From contig NZ_NCSS01000006.1 of assembly GCF_002088935.1 (NCBI RefSeq), forward strand, positions 1,272,407 to 1,336,406: a stretch of DNA of 64,000 bases. The letters are read 5' to 3'. The number at the start of each line of letters is the position of its first letter. Positions within the stretch are counted from its first letter, which is position 1. The position numbers were made by a program, and so were the translations under genes. Below, piece after piece: positions 9,323 through 18,085 of this stretch. The stretch comes from Henriciella litoralis. GTDB lineage: Bacteria > Pseudomonadota > Alphaproteobacteria > Caulobacterales > Hyphomonadaceae. The notes beneath the pieces were generated by a model, which was not told the DNA's origin, ran no database searches, and saw only the letters and a program-made list of their open reading frames with translations.

Positions 9323-9534
9323 CGAGACACCTGTTGAAAATTCCGCTTTTGTTTCCACTGCTTCTGAGTAGCGCCATGCTGCCGGCGGCCGCGCAGGATC
9401 GCTCATCAGGCAGAATGATGATCGACGGCGGCATGATGGGTGGCGGCCTGTTCGGCACGGTGTTCATGCTGCTTGCTGTGCTCCTCCTCCTGCTCGGGAT
9501 CGCTGCCCTCATCAAATATCTGAGGTCGAAATAA
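9319..9534 (+). CDS. Small signal-peptide/one-TM protein of the cus operon
   Basis: 71 aa, overlapping the cusA stop by 4 nt, so made from the same mRNA. A signal peptide (LLFPLLLSSAMLPAAAQ) is followed by a Met/Gly-rich stretch (MMIDGGMMGGG) and one hydrophobic segment with a basic end (KYLRSK). The Met cluster next to the membrane hints at Cu(I) binding. No named family is recognised; a small accessory subunit of the pump is an inference from position. Confidence 0.65.
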   Translation: MTRHLLKIPLLFPLLLSSAMLPAAAQDRSSGRMMIDGGMMGGGLFGTVFMLLAVLLLLLGIAALIKYLRSK

Positions 9535-9628
9535 TAGTCCCGTGTCCATCCACCCTATTCCCCCGTCCCGGCGCGCATCGGGGGCCTCTGTTGAAAGCCG
9601 CGCCTGACAATCAAAAAGGAAGAAAACG

Positions 9629-10129
9629 ATGAAAACCCTCGTCAGAAAGACAGCAGTCACAGGCGCAATCCTCGGACTGGCCCTGATTGGTCCGGCGCTC
9701 GCCCAGGAGGCCGGCATGAAAATGGACAGCATGAAAGACATGGACATGTCCGGCATGAGCTGCTGCGGCGACATGGCGCCCGGCTTTGGCGTCATTAACG
9801 GCGTCGATCTGGATGCCCGAACCGTCAATATTTCACACGATCCGATCAAGAAGATCGGCTGGGGTGAAATGACAATGGACTTCGAGGTCGGCGGAATGGT
9901 TGCGCTCGACAAATTCGAGAATGGCGACAACGTCCATTTCATGCTCAAGCAGGACGACAGCGACAATTATGATATCGCCATGATGATGCCGATCGGCGGC
10001 GATCCGGATGCTTTCAAGCAATCCATGATGTCGATGATGAAAGGCGACGGCATGATGGACTGCAACATGGGCGGACACGGATCCATGTCCGGCATGTCAG
10101 GCAAGGATCATGACGACACCGATCACTAG
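9629..10129 (+). CDS. cusF: CusF-like periplasmic Cu(I)/Ag(I) chaperone
   Basis: 166 aa. Signal peptide (LIGPALAQE), a Met-rich linker (GMKMDSMKDMDM, plus a CC pair), a CusF small beta-barrel and a Met/His-rich tail. His70, Trp78, Met81 and Met83 keep the offsets (8, 11 and 13) of the E. coli CusF copper site His36/Trp44/Met47/Met49, so the cation-pi copper site is intact. It would deliver Cu(I) to CusB. An AAGGAAG ribosome-binding site precedes the ATG. It lies about 95 bp after the small membrane protein, probably in the same operon. Confidence 0.88.
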   Translation: MKTLVRKTAVTGAILGLALIGPALAQEAGMKMDSMKDMDMSGMSCCGDMAPGFGVINGVDLDARTVNISHDPIKKIGWGEMTMDFEVGGMVALDKFENGDNVHFMLKQDDSDNYDIAMMMPIGGDPDAFKQSMMSMMKGDGMMDCNMGGHGSMSGMSGKDHDDTDH

Positions 10130-10230
10130 CCGGTCCTCTGTTTCAAGCCAAAAAGATCGTAAATCAGGTTCCGGCCGCGTTCCGCGGCCGGAATGCCTGC
10201 GTCTCCCGATAAGTTCACCAGGAAATCCCA

Positions 10231-10674
10231 ATGACTCAAAGAATTCTGATTGCTGCCTTCTTGTTAGGTTCCGTTTCCCTGACAGCCTGCAGTGACCCCG
10301 AAAGCCGAACGCCGCCAGCATCCGGCCCTGCGGACCAGACCAGGCCTGAACCGTTCGAACAGGCAGATGAAGCTATGCCCGGCGATACTGGACGGGCCAC
10401 GGGCAGGATCACATCCCTTGATCGCGAAGACGGCCGGGTCACCATCGACCATGGCCCTTTCGAAGGCATCGCCATGGGCGCGATGACCATGAGTTTCGCT
10501 TTAATGGGCGATCTTGAGCTGACTGACCTCTCTGAAGGCGATGACGTGATCTTCCAGGTCAAACGGGGCCGGGACGGTTCTCATCGCATCATGGAAATTT
10601 GCAGCATTCCCGCGAATGGCCGCGACTGCCCGGACCAAGAAACGGTCTATCCGGACAACCCTCCAGATCAGTAA
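10231..10674 (+). CDS. CusF-like copper-binding lipoprotein with altered site
   Basis: 147 aa. A lipobox LTAC (Cys20) predicts a lipid anchor. The CusF barrel has His74, Met82, Met85 and Met87: the same spacing as the CusF site, but the tryptophan is replaced by methionine (GIAMGAMTMSF). That would give an all-His/Met Cu(I) site without the cation-pi cap. Two Cys near the C-terminus (EICSIPANGRDC) may form a disulfide. A second, membrane-bound copper chaperone of the same operon is the likely role. Confidence 0.78.
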   Translation: MTQRILIAAFLLGSVSLTACSDPESRTPPASGPADQTRPEPFEQADEAMPGDTGRATGRITSLDREDGRVTIDHGPFEGIAMGAMTMSFALMGDLELTDLSEGDDVIFQVKRGRDGSHRIMEICSIPANGRDCPDQETVYPDNPPDQ

Positions 10675-10744
10675 GGCGGCATACTCCGGCACTGTCCCCG
10701 ATCGAGCTAAAGGGAAGACGATAAAGACCCGTTTCGCCATAGCG

Positions 10745-11083
10745 TCAAACTGGCATGCGCGGACCAAAAAGAATAACCGCAGCCCCGATCAGACAGGTTA
10801 CAACCCCTATCAGATCCCAGCGGTCGGGACGAACCCCCTCAATGGTCCATAGCCAGATGAGCGAGGAAGTTATGTAAACCCCACCATAGGCGGCATAGGC
10901 GCGCCCGGCTGCAGACGCTTCCACCAGTGTCAGCAGCCAAGCGAATACAACAAGGGATATCATCCCCGGAACCAGCCAGAAAGCGGACTTTCCAAGCCGC
11001 AGCCAGGCCCAGAATGCAAAACAACCGGCGATTTCGGCGGCTGCCGCGCCAGCATAGATCAACAACGTCGCGCGAATATCCAT
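10745..11083 (-). CDS. YnfA/UPF0060 family small membrane protein
   Basis: 112 aa with four predicted membrane helices and the family signatures [10 protein letters not shown] and [14 protein letters not shown]. YnfA proteins are distant relatives of small multidrug resistance transporters; the substrate is uncertain. It is convergent with the CusF-like gene and lies 61 bp beyond the merA stop on the same strand, so it could be the last gene of the mer transcript, where a ynfA-like gene is an occasional passenger. Confidence 0.88.
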   Translation of the reverse strand: MDIRATLLIYAGAAAAEIAGCFAFWAWLRLGKSAFWLVPGMISLVVFAWLLTLVEASAAGRAYAAYGGVYITSSLIWLWTIEGVRPDRWDLIGVVTCLIGAAVILFGPRMPV

Positions 11084-11143
11084 GGCTGGGACGTTACCTG
11101 ATCTGGCTGGACTGGCGAGGCCCCGTTGCGGTTAAAATTGGTT

Positions 11144-12595
11144 TCAGCCTGCGCAGCATGAAAGCTTCGCCACGTCCTTGTCGAACGTCTGTGCCGCCAA
11201 TTTTAACCCTTCAACAGTTGTCAGGTATGGAAAAATTGTCTCGCCAAGCGCCTTGCTCGTCATGCCGAACTTCAACGCCATAGCCAGCGTCTGAATCGCA
11301 TCAGACCCTTCGGGCGCCGCGATCTGTCCGCCCAGGAGGCGGTCGGTCTTCGCATCCGCGACCAGCTTGATGACGCCGCGGGTATCGCGGGCGGCGGCGG
11401 CGCGTGCCACGTGGTCCAGCGTCAGCACGCTGGTCTTGACGTCATGACCGGCTGCCTTCGCCTGCACCTCGGAAAGGCCGACGCCGGCGACCTGCGGATC
11501 GGTGAACACGACCCAGGGCATGGCCGCATTGTCATAGCGCAAATCCTGAAGCCCGAGCGCATTGTTGGCCGCCACCTTGGCCCCATAAGCGGCCATGTAG
11601 ACGAACTGGTCGCGATCGGTGACATCACCCGCTGCCCAGACGCCAGGCCGCGTTGTGGCCATGTCGGCTCCGACCTTGATCGATCCACGCGCATCGGTCT
11701 CGATGCCGAACTCGCGCAAGCCGAGGTCTTCGGAATTGGCCACCCGGCCTGTGGTGGCCACAAGCCGCTGCGCGGAGAGGGTCACAGGCTTTCCACCCCG
11801 TTCGATTGTCAGCGTGACGCCGCCGTCACTCCGTCTCACCGATCGGTAGGACAGGCCGGTCTCGACCGCGACCCCCTCAGCCTTCAATGCGTCGGTCAAC
11901 GCCTTGGCCACTTCCGGTTCCACGCCGGGCAGAAGGCGCGAACGCGTGACCAGTGTAACCTTGACGCCCAGCCGCGACGCCATCTGCGCCAGTTCACAGC
12001 CAATATAGCCGCCGCCCAGGACCAGGATGCTTTCGGGCTGATCGGGCAGGCTGAGAAGGTCCCAGGAATCGAGCGCCTCCACGGTCTCGATCCCGTCAAT
12101 TTCCGGCAAGAAAGGGCGCGAGCCGGTGGCGATCAGAACCTTCGGTGCAGCGATGATCCGCCCGCCGACCTCAATCCCGCCTTCGATCAGGCGTGCGGCA
12201 CCTTCCTCGATATAGGTGACATTCTCATAGGAAGGCAGCAGGTCGATGTATTTTTTCTGGCGCATCTCGTCGACCAGATCGGCCGTGCCCTTGACGACCG
12301 CCGACCAGTCCACGCTCTGCGCACAGGGCTCAATGCCCGGAAACCGTGCCGCCGCTGTACCAGCATGCACCGCTTCACCGGCCCGTATCATCGCCTTGGA
12401 CGGCACGCAGCCGACATTGACGCAGGTGCCGCCGATGGTACCATGCCCAACCATGGCCACGCGCCTGCCGGCCTCGGCCGCGCTAATCGAAGCCGAAAAC
12501 CCGGCCGAGCCAGCACCTATGACGATGAGGTCATAGCTGTCGTCGCCGTTTTTATTGACGGAGCAGCAATCGCCTGTCTTTACGGTTTGATTCAT
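11144..12595 (-). CDS. merA: Mercuric reductase
   Basis: 483 aa. FAD- and NADPH-binding Rossmann motifs (DLIVIGAGSAG; SILVLGGGYIG), the redox pair GGTCVNVGCVPSK (Cys58, Cys63), and the C-terminal pair SCCAG (Cys480, Cys481) that takes over Hg(II) are all present. It reduces Hg(II) to volatile Hg(0) in the cytoplasm. The N-terminal HMA domain of Tn501-type MerA is absent, although a CC pair sits at residues 10-11. It is the terminal catalytic gene of the mer operon, separated from merP by about 430 bp of gene debris. Confidence 0.96.
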   Translation of the reverse strand: MNQTVKTGDCCSVNKNGDDSYDLIVIGAGSAGFSASISAAEAGRRVAMVGHGTIGGTCVNVGCVPSKAMIRAGEAVHAGTAAARFPGIEPCAQSVDWSAVVKGTADLVDEMRQKKYIDLLPSYENVTYIEEGAARLIEGGIEVGGRIIAAPKVLIATGSRPFLPEIDGIETVEALDSWDLLSLPDQPESILVLGGGYIGCELAQMASRLGVKVTLVTRSRLLPGVEPEVAKALTDALKAEGVAVETGLSYRSVRRSDGGVTLTIERGGKPVTLSAQRLVATTGRVANSEDLGLREFGIETDARGSIKVGADMATTRPGVWAAGDVTDRDQFVYMAAYGAKVAANNALGLQDLRYDNAAMPWVVFTDPQVAGVGLSEVQAKAAGHDVKTSVLTLDHVARAAAARDTRGVIKLVADAKTDRLLGGQIAAPEGSDAIQTLAMALKFGMTSKALGETIFPYLTTVEGLKLAAQTFDKDVAKLSCCAG

Positions 12596-12677
12596 TATTT
12601 CTTCCTTGGCTTGTGACCAGGCATGGCGACGCGGCCTCGATCAAGTATTCAAAATCACACCATCGACCCGATGTCGG

Positions 12678-12845
12678 AGGCGTGGCCGGGATCAGGTTGA
12701 GGCCGCTGTCGCCGCATTCGCCTGCGGCGAAGACCGCGGGATCGCTCGTACGCATCGATGTGTTCACCTGGATGCCCCGCCGAGTGCACTCGGCGCAGGC
12801 AGCTTCAAGGTTCAGCCTGTCCATTTTTGGTACCCGGCCGGGGCT
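12678..12845 (-). pseudogene. Remnant of a pyridine nucleotide-disulfide oxidoreductase
   Basis: The minus strand encodes a 56-residue piece with GRVPKMDRLNLEAA, RRGIQVN, MRTSDPAVFAAGECGDSG and a following IPAT, which is the FAD-binding end of the central domain of MerA-like or glutathione-reductase-like flavoproteins (usual form AAGDC). No FAD N-terminus and no dimerisation domain are present. It is fused in frame to the merF fragment upstream, so two deletions have joined. It is not the missing part of the intact merA downstream. Confidence 0.65.
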
Positions 12846-12866
12846 GAGGCACATGCTCATTGATGC

Positions 12867-12941
12867 AAAACAAGAAGGTGTCGCAATGACGGTACCGGCC
12901 AGACCCGTTATCAGCAGTTTTCGGTCAGTCCATTTTGACAT
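12867..12941 (-). pseudogene. merF: 5' fragment of merF (mercury transporter)
   Basis: From ATG 12941 on the minus strand, 25 codons read MSKWTDRKLLITGLAGTV and then IATPSCF. This matches the start of MerF inner-membrane Hg(II) transporters (DRKLxxTGLxGTVIA...CCF). The first vicinal cysteine pair is damaged (PSC instead of CC), and the sequence then changes to the flavoprotein remnant. It lies where merF usually is, between merP and merA. Confidence 0.6.
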
Positions 12942-13029
12942 CAAAGTGAAAGCCTTGTGTGAAAATCTGACGATGTATGCGAACATCGACTGGCAGGTGC
13001 CTCATCAGGATATTCCAGATGCTGCGTGT

Positions 13030-13353
13030 TCAACCGTCCGTAACGCTTGCCGGGTATCCTACATCGGTTGAAGCCGCAGCGATCAGCTCAGGCGTTGTCG
13101 CCGCCGTATCGTAAACCACTTCTGCGGTCCTGGCCGCATAATCGATATCGACAGATTTAACGCCCTCGACACGCATCATCGCTTTCCTGACAGCAATCGG
13201 ACATGTCGCGCAGGTCATGTTTCCGATCGTAAAACGGGCTGTCGCCTGTTCGACCTCCACCGAGGCATCCGGAGCATTCTGCGCGCCGGCGACTGCGAGC
13301 CCCCCCGCGAGTGCCAGACCTGCCAGTCCGGCGATCATCCATGTGCGTTTCAT
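13030..13353 (-). CDS. merP: Periplasmic mercury-binding protein
   Basis: 107 aa from the ATG after a GGGAGAC ribosome-binding site. Signal peptide (LAGLALAGGLAVAGAQN), then an HMA domain with GNMTCATC (Cys48, Cys51), the Hg(II)-binding GMTCxxC motif. It catches Hg(II) in the periplasm and passes it to MerT. The gene lies 14 bp after merT on the same strand. The frame is open further upstream, but merT occupies that sequence. Confidence 0.93.
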   Translation of the reverse strand: MKRTWMIAGLAGLALAGGLAVAGAQNAPDASVEVEQATARFTIGNMTCATCPIAVRKAMMRVEGVKSVDIDYAARTAEVVYDTAATTPELIAAASTDVGYPASVTDG

Positions 13354-13367
13354 ACTTGTCTCCCTGG

Positions 13368-13742
13368 CTAGTAAAATAACGGTGCCCATACATCGATGGT
13401 CAAGGCCGCCAGCACGACAAGCGCGCCGCTCCACAGGGCGACCTGCTTGACGACTGACGACTGCAAACGGGCGCAATAGCTACCATCCTCGCAGACACTG
13501 GTTTTTCGAAAATAGACATCCCAGAACCCAGCCGCGAGAAATCCGATCGCGACCAGAAGAAAAAGGGGCTTGTAGGGTTCCAGCGCCGTCAACTGGCCAA
13601 TCCACGCTCCGGAAACACCGAGACTGATCAGCACAAGCGGCACGATGCAGCAGGATGATGCAAGGAATGCCCCCAGCATGCCACCGGCAACAAGCCACCT
13701 TGAGCGACGCTCATTTGCTGGGCTGTTTTCCGTACCTGCCAT
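13368..13742 (-). CDS. merT: Inner-membrane mercuric ion transporter
   Basis: 124 aa, three membrane helices. Cys31-Cys32 in helix 1 (SSCCIVPL) and Cys84/Cys90 on the cytoplasmic loop (CEDGSYC) are the two cysteine pairs that relay Hg(II) from MerP to MerA. It is the first gene of merT-merP-merA, read from the long-spacer promoter at 13778-13808 in the intergenic region with the divergent merR. Confidence 0.93.
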   Translation of the reverse strand: MAGTENSPANERRSRWLVAGGMLGAFLASSCCIVPLVLISLGVSGAWIGQLTALEPYKPLFLLVAIGFLAAGFWDVYFRKTSVCEDGSYCARLQSSVVKQVALWSGALVVLAALTIDVWAPLFY

Positions 13743-13777
13743 GACCAGCTGTTCCCATTGCTTTATTGATCATGATC

Positions 13778-13808
13778 ACGTTACGCTCTGTAGTTGGTAC
13801 AGACACAA
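13778..13808 (-). promoter_or_regulatory. mer promoter/operator (MerR type)
   Basis: On the minus strand, -35 TTGTGT (13803-13808) and -10 TAACGT (13778-13783) are 19 bp apart, the over-long spacing that MerR activators correct by twisting DNA. The dyad TCTGTAGTTGGTACAGA (13787-13803) has perfect 6-bp arms inside the spacer. Bound MerR would repress without Hg(II) and activate merTPA with it; it also overlaps the merR promoter side. Confidence 0.85.
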
Positions 13809-13822
13809 GCGGGTATTTCATC

Positions 13823-14239
13823 ATGGCCATCACATCGCCGCGAGCAGCACTCAAACGGGCTGAACTGGCCGGGCGGCTCGGCTGCAATCTTGAAACGATC
13901 CGCTATTATGAAAAGATCGAATTGCTGCCCGAACCAGCCCGCACGGCAAGTGGCCACCGGCTGTATTCGAATGAAGATCAGGTACGACTGCGTTTCATAT
14001 TGCGAGCCCGCAGCCTCGGCTTCTCCGTGGAAGATGTACGCTCGCTACTTGGCATCAATGATGGCAGGCCGAGCTGCGCGGAGGTCAGGGCGCTGGCAGA
14101 AGCACATCGGGGCGATATCCGTAAACGCATCGCCGATCTGAAGCAGATGGATCGACGGCTCGGCGAGATCATGGCTGGTTGCACCGGCGCTGAAACACCC
14201 GATTGCGCACTCACCGACAAACTGTTCGAAGATAGCTGA
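13823..14239 (+). CDS. merR: Mercury-responsive MerR regulator
   Basis: 138 aa from ATG 13823. An N-terminal winged HTH (NLETIRYYEKIELLPEP) is followed by a dimerisation helix and metal-binding loop. Cys85, Cys120 and Cys128 correspond to the Hg(II) ligands Cys82, Cys117 and Cys126 of Tn501 MerR (spacing 35 and 8, versus 35 and 9). Divergent from merT, with the shared operator between them. The in-frame ATG at 13766 would place the operator inside the gene and is less likely. Confidence 0.93.
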   Translation: MAITSPRAALKRAELAGRLGCNLETIRYYEKIELLPEPARTASGHRLYSNEDQVRLRFILRARSLGFSVEDVRSLLGINDGRPSCAEVRALAEAHRGDIRKRIADLKQMDRRLGEIMAGCTGAETPDCALTDKLFEDS

Positions 14240-14741
14240 CAAAAGGGGCTCCTGCATCTGCCGGAGATGCAAATGATGGACATCCACGACACCATCACCG
14301 CTCCGCATCGCCTCAATGACGGTACCGATGTCAATGTCCGGCGGACTGCCTAGCCACAACATGTGGATCGGCCCGCCGATTTCGCGGAACGACAGGCAGA
14401 GAATGTTACCGCGATACCGATCGTCACGAACGGATCGAACAGTATTCAGTCATAGATGAGGATGAGCGCGTCGCCCGCAACCACGGCTACAGATGCGAGT
14501 GCGTCGGACAGATTGTGAAGGAGGAGCGCCCGGATATTCACGCTCCCATTCTGCACCGAATAGATCAGGAGGGCTGTAAGCTCTGCAATGACCAGCGCAA
14601 CACCGCCAAGAATAACGATCGTCCAGCCACCAACGGCGGGCGGATCAGTGATCCGTATGACAGTCTTATTGACCAGATGGCAATGGAGACCCGACGATCA
14701 TCGCTCGCGGGATCAAGATCGTCATGATCATGTGCGTGGCT
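14240..14741 (-). pseudogene. czcD: Decayed CzcD-like cation diffusion facilitator
   Basis: Read on the minus strand, pieces of one CDF transporter follow in order but in different frames: a His-rich start (HDHDDLDP) with RRVSIAIW; then, after an internal deletion near 14670, DPPAVGGWTIVILGG and LLLHNLSDALASVAVV; then an in-frame TGA at 14446-14448 in a context of IYD-stop-ILFDPF; then a frameshift near 14400 and FREIGGPIHMLWLG with GVVDVHHLHL. At least one nonsense codon, one frameshift and one deletion make it non-functional. It lies downstream of czcA, the usual place of czcD. Confidence 0.75.
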
Positions 14742-14976
14742 CAGGATCGGCCTCCTCTTCCAGCACCTTGCGCTTGCACTCGAGATACGCGCGTCGCCGC
14801 GCGTGTACCGCGTTTTTTACGCGGCTCTTTGGTGGTATCAGGCCGCATTCCTCCTGCACCTTGGCCGCCTGCTCACTTGAAAGGGCCCCCATCACGTTGT
14901 CGAGACTCTCGCAGCCGGCCAGGGCTGCGAGAGAAACGGACATGACCGCGAAGCGAAGTTCACGATGGATGAACAT
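14728..14976 (-). CDS. Small lipoprotein after czcA
   Basis: 82 aa. A lipobox LAGC in VSLAALAGCESLD predicts a lipoprotein; the mature part is short and highly charged, with two further Cys (EECGL, LECKRK). It overlaps the 3' end of czcA by 17 nt and the His-rich start of the decayed czcD. No family is recognised. Position suggests co-expression with the czc pump, but its role is unknown. Confidence 0.55.
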   Translation of the reverse strand: MFIHRELRFAVMSVSLAALAGCESLDNVMGALSSEQAAKVQEECGLIPPKSRVKNAVHARRRAYLECKRKVLEEEADPEPRT

Positions 14977-17900
14977 GCTCGGCCTCCAACAAGGAATGGT
15001 GCGCGTCGGGCTTTGGTGCGAACCAGCGGTGAAGGGCGGGTAGCACCAGCAAAGTTAGCACGGTCGAGGAGACCAGCCCGCCCATGACCACCGTGGCCAG
15101 TGGCCGCTGCACTTCAGCACCGACACCACTTGCGAAGAGCAGCGGCGCAAGGCCGAGCGCCGTCGTAAGGGCGGTCATCAGCACAGGACGTGCCCGCAAG
15201 CCTGCCGCCTCGACGGCAAGTTCATCGCGACCACGGCCCTCCCTGGCAAAATCATCCATGAAACTGACCAGCACCATGCCATTGCCGAGCGCGATACCGA
15301 ACAGGGCAATAAAGCCGACCGTCGCAGGCACCGAGATCGGCAGGCCTGCAATCCAGAGCGCCATCGCCCCGCCGGTCAGCGCCAGCGGAATGTTGAGCAG
15401 GATCAGGATGGCCGATTTCATGCGCCCGAACGTCAATAGCAGGATCAGGAATACGATACCGAGCGTGATCGGGATCACGACCGCGAACCGCGCATTCGCT
15501 TCCTGCTGGAGTTCGAACTGTCCGCCCCATTCGACGCGATAACCAGCCGGCAGGTCGAGCTGGCTGGCGACCGATTGCTGCGCATCAGCGACATAGCTGC
15601 CAATATCGCGTCCTCTCACATTGAGCTGAACGGTGATGAATCGCTCACCATTCTCGCGCGTGATCTGACGTGGACCGACAATCTCCCTGATGTTTGCCAC
15701 GCTTTCGAGTGGAACCCGTGCGCCGCTGGACGATTCCAGAATAATCCGTCCGATGGCCGCGGGCGTGTTGCGGTCCTCTTCGGCATAGCGCACGATGACG
15801 GGAAACTGGCGCACTCCCTCAAAAACGGCACCAGCCTCTGCCCCGCCGACGCCGGAACGCAAGGCATCGAGCGCCTCCTCCACGCTCAGTCCATACCGGC
15901 CGAGCGCAGGACGGTTGAGCGAGACCACAAGCTGCGGCGCGCCGGTGATCTGATCGGCCTGGACGTCGGTCGCCCCAGAAATTTCCTGAAGAATGGACTG
16001 CAAGTCCTGCGAGCCTTCGAGCAGGACCTCCGTATCCGGACCGAAGATCTTGACCGCCAGCTGCGCCTTTGTGCCGGTCAGGAGCTCATCAACCGACATG
16101 GCGATTGGCTGGCCGACATTAACCCTGACGCCTGGAAAGCCGCCGAGATTCTCGGAGATCGACGCCCGGAGTTCATCCGGGCTGATGCCATTGCGCCATT
16201 CGCTTCGGGGTTTGAGCGCCACGAAGGCCTCGATGCTGTTCACCGGGTCGGCATGCGCGCCGACTTCCCCACGGCCGATCCGGCTGACAATGGAACTGAT
16301 CTCGGGGAAGGCTTCAAGCAGTCTTGTCTCGATGCGGGTCGACGTTTCCTTTGCTTCGGTTAGCGAGATGGACGGGGCCATCGTCACACGCAACAGGACA
16401 TCGCCTTCCTCCAGCGCAGGCGTGAACTCCGAGCCAAGGCGTGTCGCTGAGAGGCCCCCAACCAGAAGCAGGACGCCTGCTAGCCCGACCGCCGCGAGAC
16501 GTCGCCGGACGAAGAAGGCCGCAAGCGGCTTGATCAGCGAAACAAGCCGGCTGTCGCTCTCCTGGCTATTGCTCTTGGGCGGACGCATGAGGCCGAGCGC
16601 CATCGCCGGAGCGATGAGCGCGGCATAGATCAGCGACCCTGTCATGGCGAGCGCGGCAGAAGCGGCGAGCGGCCGAAACGTCTTGCCTTCAGTGCCCTGT
16701 AGCGAAAAGAGCGGCAGGAAGACAATGATCACCACGAGGACGGCAGCAATCAGCGGCGCGATCACTTCGGCGCTCGCTCGCGCGACCGTCGTGCGGCTAT
16801 CTTCACCCTCGCGTCGTTCGCGCAAGCCGCGATCCACGTTCTCGGCGATGACGATGGCGCCGTCGACCATCATCCCGATGGCGATCGCCACCCCGCCCAG
16901 CGTCATCAGATTGGCCCCGATGCCGAGGAATTTCATCGCGATGAAGGCAAAGCCGACCGAGAAGGGTATGGCCATGACAACCACGAGGCTTGGACGCCAG
17001 CCGCCGAGGAACAGGAAGACGATGACGGCGACCAGGAGCGCGCCCTGCCAGAGCGCGGTCGTCACGGTCGCAGCCGCCTTTTTCACCAGCGTGCCCTGAT
17101 CATAATACGGAACGGCTTTGACGCCATCCGGAAGCGACTGGTTGATCTCGTCGAAGCGCGCTTGCGCGTTCTCGATCACCTCAGACGTGTTTGTGCCATA
17201 AAGTTTCAGGACGAGACCGGCGACGGTCTCCCCTTCGCCATTGGCAGTTGCGAGCCCCTGCCGGACGCCGCCGCCGATGGCGACTTCACCGAGGTCGTTG
17301 ACGCGGACGGTTCGTCCATCCACGGTCTTGACCGGCGTTTCACGCAGATCATCGAGAGATCGAGCGAGCCCGACCCCGCGCACCGTGTACTGTTCGGCGC
17401 CAATTTCGATGAATTGCGCGCCGGCCGTCCGATTGGCGCTCTCCAGGGCGGCAATCACCTCGCCGACGCTGAGGTCATAGGATGTCAGCTGATCGGGATC
17501 GAGGCGGACCTGGTACTGCTTCTCGAAACCCCCTAGTGACAGAACCTCCGTCACCCCTTCAACCGACTGGAGCGGATACTTGATCATCCAGTCGGCAATC
17601 TCGCGCAGCTCAACCAGCGACCGCTCGCCGGTCTCATCGACGAGCCGATAGTACATGATGATACCAAGGCCGGTCGAAATCGGCCCCATCTTGGGTGTGC
17701 CGAAACCGTCGGGAATGGCGTCGGCGGCCTCGCCGAGGCGCTCACCGACGACCTGGCGGGCAAAATAGACGTCCGTGCCGTCCTCGAAATAGATATTGAT
17801 GACAGACAGGCCAAAATTGGATGTCGAGCGGATCTCGTCGACCTTGGGGAGGCCGGACATGGCCGTCTCGATCGGATAGGTGACATAGCGTTCGACCTCT

Positions 17901-18073
17901 TCGGGCGACAGGCCTTCAGTTTCGGTGAAGACTTGGACCAGAGAAGGTGAGGGATCGGGAAAAGCGTCGACAGGCAGGCTGCGAAAGGCAAACAGCCCCC
18001 CGATCGACAGGGCGAGTGCGGCAATGGCGGCAAGCAGCCGGCCACCCGCAAGGCGGTGCATCAAATTGATCAT
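14960..18073 (-). CDS. czcA: Heavy-metal-efflux RND permease, divalent cation type
   Basis: 1037 aa, 12 predicted membrane helices. The TM4 motif GMMVDGAIVIAENVDR and the periplasmic IAMSVDELLTGTKAQLAVK region match the CzcA/CnrA/NccA class for Co, Zn, Cd or Ni, and the three CusA copper methionines are absent. It is the proton-driven inner-membrane engine of the czcCBA pump and lies 12 bp after czcB. Which divalent metal is exported cannot be told from sequence alone. Confidence 0.92.
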   Translation of the reverse strand: MINLMHRLAGGRLLAAIAALALSIGGLFAFRSLPVDAFPDPSPSLVQVFTETEGLSPEEVERYVTYPIETAMSGLPKVDEIRSTSNFGLSVINIYFEDGTDVYFARQVVGERLGEAADAIPDGFGTPKMGPISTGLGIIMYYRLVDETGERSLVELREIADWMIKYPLQSVEGVTEVLSLGGFEKQYQVRLDPDQLTSYDLSVGEVIAALESANRTAGAQFIEIGAEQYTVRGVGLARSLDDLRETPVKTVDGRTVRVNDLGEVAIGGGVRQGLATANGEGETVAGLVLKLYGTNTSEVIENAQARFDEINQSLPDGVKAVPYYDQGTLVKKAAATVTTALWQGALLVAVIVFLFLGGWRPSLVVVMAIPFSVGFAFIAMKFLGIGANLMTLGGVAIAIGMMVDGAIVIAENVDRGLRERREGEDSRTTVARASAEVIAPLIAAVLVVIIVFLPLFSLQGTEGKTFRPLAASAALAMTGSLIYAALIAPAMALGLMRPPKSNSQESDSRLVSLIKPLAAFFVRRRLAAVGLAGVLLLVGGLSATRLGSEFTPALEEGDVLLRVTMAPSISLTEAKETSTRIETRLLEAFPEISSIVSRIGRGEVGAHADPVNSIEAFVALKPRSEWRNGISPDELRASISENLGGFPGVRVNVGQPIAMSVDELLTGTKAQLAVKIFGPDTEVLLEGSQDLQSILQEISGATDVQADQITGAPQLVVSLNRPALGRYGLSVEEALDALRSGVGGAEAGAVFEGVRQFPVIVRYAEEDRNTPAAIGRIILESSSGARVPLESVANIREIVGPRQITRENGERFITVQLNVRGRDIGSYVADAQQSVASQLDLPAGYRVEWGGQFELQQEANARFAVVIPITLGIVFLILLLTFGRMKSAILILLNIPLALTGGAMALWIAGLPISVPATVGFIALFGIALGNGMVLVSFMDDFAREGRGRDELAVEAAGLRARPVLMTALTTALGLAPLLFASGVGAEVQRPLATVVMGGLVSSTVLTLLVLPALHRWFAPKPDAHHSLLEAEHVHPS

Positions 18074-18085
18074 TTTGCGGGTCTC

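Noticed and set aside
11411..12616. 401-codon plus-strand frame over merA
   Set aside because: merA has all catalytic motifs on the minus strand; the plus frame has none.
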